DNA of 64,000 nucleotides, from assembly GCA_029907545.1 (NCBI GenBank), contig JARYLR010000004.1:16344-80343 (forward strand), written 5' to 3'. The notes beneath the pieces were generated by a model. It was not told where the DNA came from and made no database searches. It worked only from the letters and a program-made list of their open reading frames with translations. This DNA is from Candidatus Bathyarchaeota archaeon (GTDB lineage: Archaea; Thermoproteota; Bathyarchaeia; Bathyarchaeales; Bathycorpusculaceae). The translations under genes were made by a program, and so were the position numbers. Shown here piece after piece: positions 26,602 to 33,503 of the stretch. How positions within the stretch are numbered: position 1 is the stretch's first letter; every line of letters starts with the position of its first letter.

Positions 26602-28266
26602 CTATTTTTCTGCGGCTTTCTGTCTTTTTTGTGCAATCGCTACAAACACAGTAACCAGCAAAAATGCTGTAGTCAGCAAAACCGTTAAGGACTCGGGGAT
26701 CACCATGTACTGGTAAGTGTACCCCATCCCGCTGGTAGTGATGCTGTTGCCTGCATTGTCCTCAGCCTGAATCGCATACGTGACGTGAGTTCCCTCTGGA
26801 AACGGGGAAATAGTGCTGTTGTAAACGCTTCCCTCAAGACATGTCATCGCCATAGCATGCCACACTCCATCCCCAGTAGTGTAGTTAAGAATGACCTGCT
26901 TAACTCCGCTTTGCCCATCAGTGACGCTTGCATAGACCTTGACTATGTCGGTTGGCTGGACGTTGCTGTTGTCTGGTTCCTGATATACGTACTCAATGTT
27001 TGGTGGCGTAGTGTCTTCCTCAACAACTGTTGCCAAAATAGTTATCGTGTGGGTGGATTGCGGATAAGAGAAGTATATCCACCGGTGCGTTCCATTATCA
27101 TAAAGCATGTCATTCAAATAAATCACAGGCGTGGTGCCATCGTTAATCTTGACTATGTAAGGCGGAGATAAGGCGCCTTTGGGAATGCTTACTCTGCAGA
27201 ATCCCGCTGTCTGGGACGGCTTCATGTTTGAGACCTGAAACCTTATCGTTCCATTCCACTCGAAGCACGAGAAATTCGTGACCGTGGAGTTTGAAATGAC
27301 ATAAGAATAGAAGCCGTAGGGTGTCCTAAAGCTCGAGAACAATCCCATAAGCGGATAATAGTCTCTATTATAATCAGATATCTCGTATGGATTCTCGCCT
27401 ATTCCATCGCTACCTGTCTCATTTTGATAGTGCCCCCAATATCTGTCCGTGCCATTATAGTCGCTGAAGTAGTTTCCTTCGGAGGGGCTGCCTTTGTTCC
27501 AGAAGCTTGCTGCTCCTGCACCTGCGGCATTAATGCTGTTATCAACAAAATTGTTGTGAGATAGAACGTTGTATGGAGAAAACTGAACCGTTATTCCATA
27601 CTGATTGTTTTTAAGCGTGTTCATGGAGATCGTGTTCAGCGGCGCGGTGTCCAGCCAGATTCCATGTTGGTTGCTTGTGATGTTGTTTGCTCTGATGGTG
27701 TTAGAAGAAGAAAGAAGATTCAGCATTACTCCTTGAGCGGTATTTGCGCATATCGTGTTGTCGCTGATGTAGTTGTAAGAGGCGCTGGAAAGCTGTATAC
27801 CAATCTCGCTGCCCGTTATCTTGTTGCTGACTATGATGTTGTTTGACGAGGAATAAACATAAAGCGCCTGCACAGTGTTATCTGTAAATGTTACGCCGGT
27901 CACAGTGTTGTATGCTGACCGGTTCATCCAAATCCCTGATGAAAAACCTTCAATGTTCGCGTTTTTGATCGTGACGTTGCTTCTCCATGACAAGTCCACC
28001 CCTTTCGCCTTGCCGTTGCCTCTGAAAGTATAGCCGGAACCGTCTATAGTGATATTGTCTCTTTCCACAATAATCGAATCGTTCACGTCATCGATAAGCA
28101 AGTACGTCTTGTCGCCTATTCTGGTTATTGGAGCTGTGTCTGGATCTATGGTTCCATCAGCCCTTATGTACACAGTTCCATCAGCCCTAACCACGCTGAC
28201 TCTGCAAGCATAAGCCATCGTGAAGACAAGAATCACCAGTGCAGCCAATGCTAGATGTTCTTTCAT
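26602..28266 (-). CDS. Secreted right-handed beta-helix (NosD-like) surface protein
   Basis: A 554-residue protein with an N-terminal signal peptide (about 1-28), then a right-handed parallel beta-helix of NosD/CASH type (about 60-270) with repeated N-x-(I/V)-x-x-N units such as NNIIVSNKI, NYISDNTI and NTIRANNI. A beta-sandwich region with GVKQVILNYTTGDG (about 415-520) resembles extracellular Ig-like repeats. One C-terminal helix (VIPESLTVLLTTAFLLVTVFV, about 520-545) and a basic tail anchor it in the membrane. Many N-x-S/T sites suggest N-glycosylation. Probably cell-surface carbohydrate-binding or structural; no catalytic residues identified. Confidence 0.82.
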   Translation of the reverse strand: MKEHLALAALVILVFTMAYACRVSVVRADGTVYIRADGTIDPDTAPITRIGDKTYLLIDDVNDSIIVERDNITIDGSGYTFRGNGKAKGVDLSWRSNVTIKNANIEGFSSGIWMNRSAYNTVTGVTFTDNTVQALYVYSSSNNIIVSNKITGSEIGIQLSSASYNYISDNTICANTAQGVMLNLLSSSNTIRANNITSNQHGIWLDTAPLNTISMNTLKNNQYGITVQFSPYNVLSHNNFVDNSINAAGAGAASFWNKGSPSEGNYFSDYNGTDRYWGHYQNETGSDGIGENPYEISDYNRDYYPLMGLFSSFRTPYGFYSYVISNSTVTNFSCFEWNGTIRFQVSNMKPSQTAGFCRVSIPKGALSPPYIVKINDGTTPVIYLNDMLYDNGTHRWIYFSYPQSTHTITILATVVEEDTTPPNIEYVYQEPDNSNVQPTDIVKVYASVTDGQSGVKQVILNYTTGDGVWHAMAMTCLEGSVYNSTISPFPEGTHVTYAIQAEDNAGNSITTSGMGYTYQYMVIPESLTVLLTTAFLLVTVFVAIAQKRQKAAEK

Positions 28267-28319
28267 ACTGAAACCATTAGAAATATTCTAAAAGCGATTC
28301 TTATCCTTTCTGGAGGATA

Positions 28320-28332
28320 CCTCTATATAAAC
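28320..28332 (-). promoter_or_regulatory. TATA box of the beta-helix surface protein gene
   Basis: On the minus strand the sequence reads GGTTTATATAGAG, about 55 bases before the ATG at 28266, giving a leader of about 30 bases. The GGTTTATAT core is the same as in the second thermosome promoter. The remaining stretch to the tRNA (28333-28428) has no gene. Confidence 0.45.
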
Positions 28333-28428
28333 CCTACGTACACTACATCAACGTTCCCGTCGGAAATAATGGTCTGCTGCAGAGGAAACGCATTTAGACT
28401 AGCAAACAACAATACTAGCCAACCCAAG

Positions 28429-28526
28429 GCTCCGGTAGTATAGTCCGGTCAAGTATAGTGGCCTCTCGACGCAGCAGGTGCAAAGGGAGAAAGTCACGGA
28501 CCCGGGTTCAAATCCCGGCCGGAGCA
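28429..28526 (+). tRNA. tRNA-Glu (anticodon CTC) with intron
   Basis: Acceptor stem GCTCCGG pairs with CCGGAGC, with discriminator A at 28526 and no encoded CCA. The T arm is CCGGG-TTCAAAT-CCCGG. The anticodon stem GTGGC (28458-28462) pairs with GTCAC (28493-28497), with one G-U pair. The loop, once spliced, reads CTCTCGA with anticodon CTC at 28465-28467, hence tRNA-Glu. A 23-base intron interrupts it at the canonical position 37/38. The mature tRNA would be 75 bases plus added CCA. Confidence 0.9.
28469..28491 (+). other. tRNA-Glu intron, 23 bases, canonical 37/38 position
   Basis: The intron runs from the base after G37 to the base before A38. A bulge-helix-bulge can be drawn: CTCT of the anticodon loop pairs with GGAG near the intron's 3' end, leaving three-base bulges CGA and AAA, each cut after its second base. 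A small GCA/TGC hairpin closes the intron interior. This is the substrate form of the archaeal splicing endonuclease. Confidence 0.75.
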
Positions 28527-28631
28527 TTATTTGGATTTTCTCTGTCTTTCTTTTTTGGCATTTCATTTTGCAAAGATGAAAAGCGATCTCGTAATTGTAG
28601 TGAATAATCTTATCCGATTGTTAGACGGAAG

Positions 28632-28985
28632 TCATCGCCGCAGTCGATAGATTATGTACAGAATGATTAATACGACCACGATGATTGTGCCTACTGCCTT
28701 TTCAGGGTTGGAACTGACGCTTCTCCGTTTGTCTATTTCTTTGGCGAGTATCCATGTTTTCTTGAATAACCACATGCCTATAAGCAGAAGCGCTATTCCA
28801 GTAAGAATCCAAAGAATGCCAAAATCCATAACAGTGCCTGCAAAGATCAGAAGGCAACCAATAACTATCAAACCAGCTACCAAAACTGCTGTTGGCATAA
28901 TTATAAGATAAAATATCATGCCACCATCATCTGAACCTAGAAATAACCTCGGCGTGATGCTGGCCTCCCTTATGTGCTTCCACAC
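28632..28985 (-). CDS. Small membrane protein, three predicted helices
   Basis: A 117-residue protein of unknown function with hydrophobic segments at about residues 24-50, 54-72 and 98-113 and a charged loop (KEIDKRRSV) between the last two; the C-terminus is basic. A TATA-like GTTTTAAAAA on this strand at about 29013-29022 supports the ATG at 28985; the methionine at residue 23 (28919), next to the first helix, is an alternative. It converges on the tRNA-Glu gene. Confidence 0.55.
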   Translation of the reverse strand: MWKHIREASITPRLFLGSDDGGMIFYLIIMPTAVLVAGLIVIGCLLIFAGTVMDFGILWILTGIALLLIGMWLFKKTWILAKEIDKRRSVSSNPEKAVGTIIVVVLIILYIIYRLRR

Positions 28986-29041
28986 CTAATCTTCACACTC
29001 AAAGTGTACTAAGATTTTTTTTAAAACATTCTGTTGTTTCC

Positions 29042-30040
29042 TTATAGGTCGTAGACTATTCCAGGCACTCTGGGAAACAGCTGTGTTTCTCCAAGGTGCT
29101 TGGCTCCTGTGATCCAGCTTGTCAGTCTTTCTATGCCGATGCCGGCGCCAGCTGACGGCTTAAGCTTTTTCTCTTTTGCAAGCTTCAACAGTAGTTTGAA
29201 TCTCTCTTGCCTTACGTTGTCTCTTTGCATTTTTTTGACTAGCTTGCTGTATTCCCATTCTCTCTTGCCTCCTGAAAGAACCTCGCCGTACATGGGCAGT
29301 AGCAGATCATAGTTATCCCATCTGCCGTCTTCGTCTTCAAAGTCGTAGAACTCGCGAGGTATGTTGGTCACCCACATTGCATCGCGTGTTTCCCACAGAA
29401 GCCGTGTTTCCCATGCTTCCCCGTATTCGCGTTCAAGCTCTCTCTTGTCACAAACTCTAAACGGAGGGCAAAGAGATGTGAGACCGTCGTCTCTGCCGAG
29501 ATACGCAAGCTCCTTCCTTAGATGGGTCTTCATGTTGGCTACTAAGCCTGAAAGAACGTTTTCGACAAGGCTTCTGACATCTTTTGACGAGGCTTCACGG
29601 GATTCGAAATCCAGTTGAGTAAACTCGTAGGCGTGCACTCCGCTTGCTGCTCTCTCCCTCTTTTCAATTCTCACATTAGGCGAGAGAACAAACAGTCTAG
29701 GCTGAACCAAGGAGCAGGCAACCATCTTATGCACTATCATGCTCTGCGTCGTTCTCACAGTGTTTCCATAGATCTCGACTTCGACGCGCTCTTCTATAGA
29801 GGCGCCTGGATCCGGCCAAAGAGGATCCGTTGTCTTGGAGAACACTACAGGTAGTAGCCACTCAAATCCATGGTTAATTAACTCGTTTGTAAGATATTTC
29901 AGCGTGAAAGTCATTATTTTGCAGATATGTCTCTTTCTTTCCAGTTCGCCTTCACGTAGCTGTTCCAGAGGTTTCGGCGTTTCGATTTGCCGATTTTCCT
30001 TGATAGATAAGCTTTTCTGCACGGTCTTGGCTATGCTCAC
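29042..30040 (-). CDS. Asparagine synthetase A-like class II aminoacyl-tRNA synthetase paralogue
   Basis: A 332-residue protein that is the catalytic domain of an aspartyl/asparaginyl-tRNA synthetase without the OB-fold anticodon-binding domain. Motif 2 lies in VRIEKRERAASGVHAYEFTQLDFE (arginines near 124-130) and motif 3 is GAGIGIERL near 298-306. Archaeal proteins of this architecture (AS-AR, described from Pyrococcus) make asparagine from aspartate and ammonia with an aspartyl-adenylate intermediate. That function is inferred from architecture. It is divergent from an Lrp/AsnC regulator, with 126 bases between. Confidence 0.85.
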   Translation of the reverse strand: MSIAKTVQKSLSIKENRQIETPKPLEQLREGELERKRHICKIMTFTLKYLTNELINHGFEWLLPVVFSKTTDPLWPDPGASIEERVEVEIYGNTVRTTQSMIVHKMVACSLVQPRLFVLSPNVRIEKRERAASGVHAYEFTQLDFESREASSKDVRSLVENVLSGLVANMKTHLRKELAYLGRDDGLTSLCPPFRVCDKRELEREYGEAWETRLLWETRDAMWVTNIPREFYDFEDEDGRWDNYDLLLPMYGEVLSGGKREWEYSKLVKKMQRDNVRQERFKLLLKLAKEKKLKPSAGAGIGIERLTSWITGAKHLGETQLFPRVPGIVYDL

Positions 30041-30132
30041 GATGTCGCCTCAGATGCGTTCTCTTTAGTCAACTTCGAGTCGTTGGTTATAAATTTTTTA
30101 CAAATAAACTGGTAAAATTTTCGGAAAAGCAA

Positions 30133-30161
30133 CTTTTTTAAGCTTGAAATATGTAATATTT
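30133..30161 (+). promoter_or_regulatory. Promoter and palindromic operator candidate of the Lrp/AsnC gene
   Basis: A TATA-like TTTTTTTAAGC near 30133-30143 is followed by a 15-base palindrome AAATAT-GTA-ATATTT at 30147-30161, just before the ATG at 30167. The site overlaps the predicted transcription start, as expected for autorepression by an Lrp-type regulator. On the other side, GGTTATAAATTTT near 30085-30097 reads as a TATA box for the synthetase gene. Confidence 0.45.
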
Positions 30162-30166
30162 GCAGC

Positions 30167-30682
30167 ATGGAGCTGAAACTTGACGATAAAGACCTAGCCA
30201 TCTTGAAAGTGGTGCAGAAGAACGCGAAGCTAGGCGCCAGAGAGATCGCGGGAATTGTCCACGCGCCGATAACAACGGTCTTCGCTAAGATAAAACGGAT
30301 GGAAAAACTGGGGATTATAAAAGAGTATAGGGCTGTTCTAGATTCAAACCTTCTTAATGCTCAAACAACTGCTTTCATTCTAGCCTCAGTAACGTACAGA
30401 ATGAAAGACGACGAGGTTTTGCTCTCTCAAAGAGAAATAGCAAGAAAGATAGCCAGCTTTTTAGAGGTTCAAGAAGTCCACATTATTGCTGGAGACTGGG
30501 ATCTTCTGATAAAGGTTAAAGGCGAAAACGTAGATGCAGTAGGGAGGTTCATAATCGACAAACTGAGACTTATCAAGGGTATAGAGAAGACTCTTACCTG
30601 CATGGTTTTCGAAACCTGCAAAGAAACCTCAGAGATACCCATTGCCGTATTGAAAATGCTTAACAACCAGACGCAGAAGTGA
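30167..30682 (+). CDS. Lrp/AsnC-family transcriptional regulator
   Basis: A 171-residue regulator. Residues about 5-60 form the winged helix-turn-helix (LAILKVVQKNAKLGAREIAGIV, then TTVFAKIKRMEKLGII) and residues about 75-155 the RAM ligand-binding/oligomer domain (VHIIAGDWDLLIKVKG). Family members bind amino acids. Its divergent neighbour makes asparagine, which mirrors E. coli asnC-asnA, so asparagine is a reasonable ligand guess. Confidence 0.88.
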   Translation: MELKLDDKDLAILKVVQKNAKLGAREIAGIVHAPITTVFAKIKRMEKLGIIKEYRAVLDSNLLNAQTTAFILASVTYRMKDDEVLLSQREIARKIASFLEVQEVHIIAGDWDLLIKVKGENVDAVGRFIIDKLRLIKGIEKTLTCMVFETCKETSEIPIAVLKMLNNQTQK

Positions 30683-30851
30683 TTAAGCGGCTGCAATCCC
30701 AAGAGACGCGCTGGTGACTGAGCTGATCTGCCCTTTGCAGTCTTCTGTTTGGAGTAGTTATTATGCTCCAGCAGCAGCCTAGAGAATCTGCATCACTGTG
30801 TCCGGAAAACTTTAATTCAAAGAGCAGTTCCTTATCGCTAAGGCGAACTTC

Positions 30852-31886
30852 ATGGCAAGACTTGCCGAACTAAAGCTAGCTATGGGAGGCTCAATTTTCC
30901 TAGTCGCCTTCATATTTGCCCTCTTTCTGACAGCCATAATGCTCATTGTCCAGCTTGACCTCATCTACGCCGTGATCCTCACAGTCCTTTTCATACTATT
31001 CCAGTACCTCATAGGACCAGCGATCGTAAGCATGTCAACGCGGCTGCAGTACCTCAAACCAGGCGAGAATCCATTGCTAGAATCAACCGTAAAAGAGTTG
31101 GCAGACAAAAGCAGTATTCCTGTGCCACGACTTGCAACGGTTCCAGACAACACGCCAAATGCTTTTGTTTTTGGCAGAACGGCGCGTAGCGCCACTTTGG
31201 CTTTGCATGAAGGGCTTCTGCGGAACCTGAATAAGGATGAAGTTAGGGGCGTGATCGGCCATGAGCTTGGGCATATTAAGCATAAGGATTACATTGTTAT
31301 GACGGTGCTTTCGGCGTTGCCGTTGCTGGCGTATATTATTGCGCGGGGTACGTGGCAGGTAGCGGCTGTGTCAGTTGGATCTAGGCGTAAAGATGAAGGA
31401 AGCATGAAAGCAGCCTTATTCGCCGTCGGCGCGATCTCATATCTAGTATACATAATCTCTCTGTTATGCGTTATGCGGCTGAGCAGGCTACGCGAGCACT
31501 ATGCTGATGCGTACTCGGCTTATGTGACAGGTTCACCGCGAAACTTGGAAAGTGCGTTAACAAAGATTACGTGGGGTTTGTCGCTCTCTCCTAAGCCGCC
31601 TTCTGGGGCAAGAATGTTCTATATCGGTGACCCAGCAGTGGCAAAACAGGAGATTCAGAAGGTGATCGGTAAGAAAGAAGAGTACGACCTTGACAGGGAT
31701 GGGGTTTTGGATGAGAGAGAGCTGGAGCTTGCTATGGAGAATGAAGCCAAATCTGCTTGGAAAACTATCAACACGTGGTTTTCGACGCATCCGCCAACTT
31801 TCAGGCGCATATTGCTGTTGAAAGAAATCGAAAACGAAATGCAGACTGGGCAATATGGAACTGACCGCGTTTACAAGCATGTTTAG
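30852..31886 (+). CDS. M48 (HtpX-like) membrane zinc metalloprotease with EF-hand loop
   Basis: A 344-residue membrane protease involved in quality control of membrane proteins. Two N-terminal helices (about 14-35 and 37-57), the zinc motif HELGH at 137-141, two more helices (about 148-166 and 186-207), and the third zinc ligand Glu215 in LREHYADAYSA. Near the C-terminus, residues 279-290 read DLDRDGVLDERE, a perfect 12-residue EF-hand calcium loop with D1, D3, D5, G6, D9 and E12. Such a loop is not part of the classical HtpX core. Confidence 0.9.
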   Translation: MARLAELKLAMGGSIFLVAFIFALFLTAIMLIVQLDLIYAVILTVLFILFQYLIGPAIVSMSTRLQYLKPGENPLLESTVKELADKSSIPVPRLATVPDNTPNAFVFGRTARSATLALHEGLLRNLNKDEVRGVIGHELGHIKHKDYIVMTVLSALPLLAYIIARGTWQVAAVSVGSRRKDEGSMKAALFAVGAISYLVYIISLLCVMRLSRLREHYADAYSAYVTGSPRNLESALTKITWGLSLSPKPPSGARMFYIGDPAVAKQEIQKVIGKKEEYDLDRDGVLDERELELAMENEAKSAWKTINTWFSTHPPTFRRILLLKEIENEMQTGQYGTDRVYKHV

Positions 31887-31928
31887 CAAAGTAAATCTAC
31901 TACTTCAAGCAAGAAAAGGCATGAGGCT

Positions 31929-32633
31929 ATGCTAGTGAAGGTCAAGCTTCTGCGATATACAGACGATGCCGAGCTTCTATGCGGCGCAGCGGCGCTGACA
32001 TCAACCAGAAGCGGAACTCCATCAGAACTTCTTAGGAAACTCGATCCGGAAACCGCCAGACAAATCATCAGAAGAGTAACAGGCTACGGGCATGGCTCAG
32101 TGGTCGAGCACGCGTCCTTCACATTTAGTATTGAAGGTGTGTCAAGAGCCATGACACATCAGCTTGTTAGGCACCGTATTGCCTCTTACACCCAGCAAAG
32201 CCAGAGGTACGTTGCATACGATACGTTGGAAAGCTACGTGACGCCTCCAAGCATCGAAAAAGATGGCGAAGCAAAGAAACTATATGGCCAAGCGCTAGAA
32301 AGCATTTCCCGGGTTTATGAGGCTCTTTTGAAGTTGAAGATTCCGAAAGAGGATGCACGTTTCATTCTTCCAAACGCCGCCAAAACCAACATCATTGTGA
32401 CAATGAACGCTCGTGAACTGAGGCACTTCTTTAATCTGAGATGTTGCGCACGCGCCCAATGGGAAATGCGAGAAGTTGCCACCGAGATGCTCAAACAAGC
32501 AAAGAAGGTGGCTCAAGCCCTTTTCGAAAATGCGGGACCTACATGCGTAGAGTTAGGCTACTGCGCTGAGGGAAAAATGAAGCCTGATGAATGTAACCTT
32601 GAAGAGATAAAGCAGCGATTCAAGAAACTGTAA
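31929..32633 (+). CDS. thyX: Flavin-dependent thymidylate synthase ThyX
   Basis: A 234-residue ThyX that makes dTMP from dUMP with FAD, NADPH and a methylene-tetrahydropterin. The ThyX motif RHR-x2-S-x2-x2-S-x-R appears as RHRIASYTQQSQRY near residue 78, and GHGSVVEHASFTF near 56 and LPNAAKTNIIVTMNARELRHF near 150 are the other family segments. It replaces ThyA. Followed 19 bases later by the CofE-like gene. Confidence 0.95.
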   Translation: MLVKVKLLRYTDDAELLCGAAALTSTRSGTPSELLRKLDPETARQIIRRVTGYGHGSVVEHASFTFSIEGVSRAMTHQLVRHRIASYTQQSQRYVAYDTLESYVTPPSIEKDGEAKKLYGQALESISRVYEALLKLKIPKEDARFILPNAAKTNIIVTMNARELRHFFNLRCCARAQWEMREVATEMLKQAKKVAQALFENAGPTCVELGYCAEGKMKPDECNLEEIKQRFKKL

Positions 32634-32651
32634 AACATTGTTGCGGTCTGA

Positions 32652-33494
32652 ATGGTCAAAAATAGAGCTTTGGCGATTGTTACAGGGTATTGGAAGCCTA
32701 GCACAGATTTCTTGCAGGAAATCGTTAGCAACATCAGGGGAAAAGTCGTTGACGGCGACTTTGTGGTAGTTTCTGAGAAGGCAATTTCAGTAGCCATGAA
32801 TAATATTGTTGACGAAAGCAAGGTTAAACCTGGTTTAAGTGCAAAATTCATTGCCGGAGTCTGGGTTCCTATAGTCTGGGGGCGCTTCCTTGGCGTACTT
32901 TGCCGTTTTCACTGGAAACTGCTGCATAGACTTCGCCACTACCCCTTCAACGTAGGTAGTCGTCACAAGCAAGTCACGTTGCAGTATGCTGGTCTGCCTC
33001 AGTCTCTGATGTTTGGTTCAGAAGGAGGCATAGACGGCAGTAACCTTGCGTATTCTTATGTAAGCCTTCCGTTGAGAAACGCAGACAAAGTTGCCGAGGT
33101 CATACGTCGGCATGTAATGTCAAAAATCGGAAAGAAAGTGTATGTGATGATAGCTGATACTGATAAAACCTATTCCTTCAGGAACTTTCATTTTACTCCG
33201 CGTCCCTGCCCAGTCTCCGGCATTCATTCGTGTGGTAGTGTTTTTTCCTTCATAGTTGGGAGGATGCTGAGGCTTAAGCGAAGAGCAACGCCGATTGGAG
33301 TTGCCGGCCGCAGACTTTCTGCAGAAGAAGCTTTGGAGATTGCTGATTTTTCGAATCGTGTGAGAGGCTTCGGGTCTGGAAGGACTGTTTGGGATATGGC
33401 GGAGCGGTTTAAGGTGGGCTTGGCTGATGTAAGCTGGGAGATGCTTGAGACGGCAAAACATAAACCTATAGTGATTGTAAGAAGGAAACGGTGA
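32652..33494 (+). CDS. Divergent CofE-like protein (coenzyme F420-0:L-glutamate ligase family)
   Basis: A 280-residue protein matching the CofE fold in pattern: DGDFVVVSEKAIS near the N-terminus, the SEGGIDGSNLAYSYVSLPL segment in the middle, then IGKKVYVMIADTDKTYSFR where true CofE has a DTxGR motif. The change from T-x-GR to TDKTYSFR and an insertion rich in arginine and tryptophan (about 73-105) suggest altered substrate or loss of activity. It sits between thyX and the acyl-CoA synthetase gene, within 2 kb of the riboflavin kinase, so a flavin or F420 link is plausible. Confidence 0.65.
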   Translation: MVKNRALAIVTGYWKPSTDFLQEIVSNIRGKVVDGDFVVVSEKAISVAMNNIVDESKVKPGLSAKFIAGVWVPIVWGRFLGVLCRFHWKLLHRLRHYPFNVGSRHKQVTLQYAGLPQSLMFGSEGGIDGSNLAYSYVSLPLRNADKVAEVIRRHVMSKIGKKVYVMIADTDKTYSFRNFHFTPRPCPVSGIHSCGSVFSFIVGRMLRLKRRATPIGVAGRRLSAEEALEIADFSNRVRGFGSGRTVWDMAERFKVGLADVSWEMLETAKHKPIVIVRRKR

Positions 33495-33503
33495 AAAAAC
33501 CGG

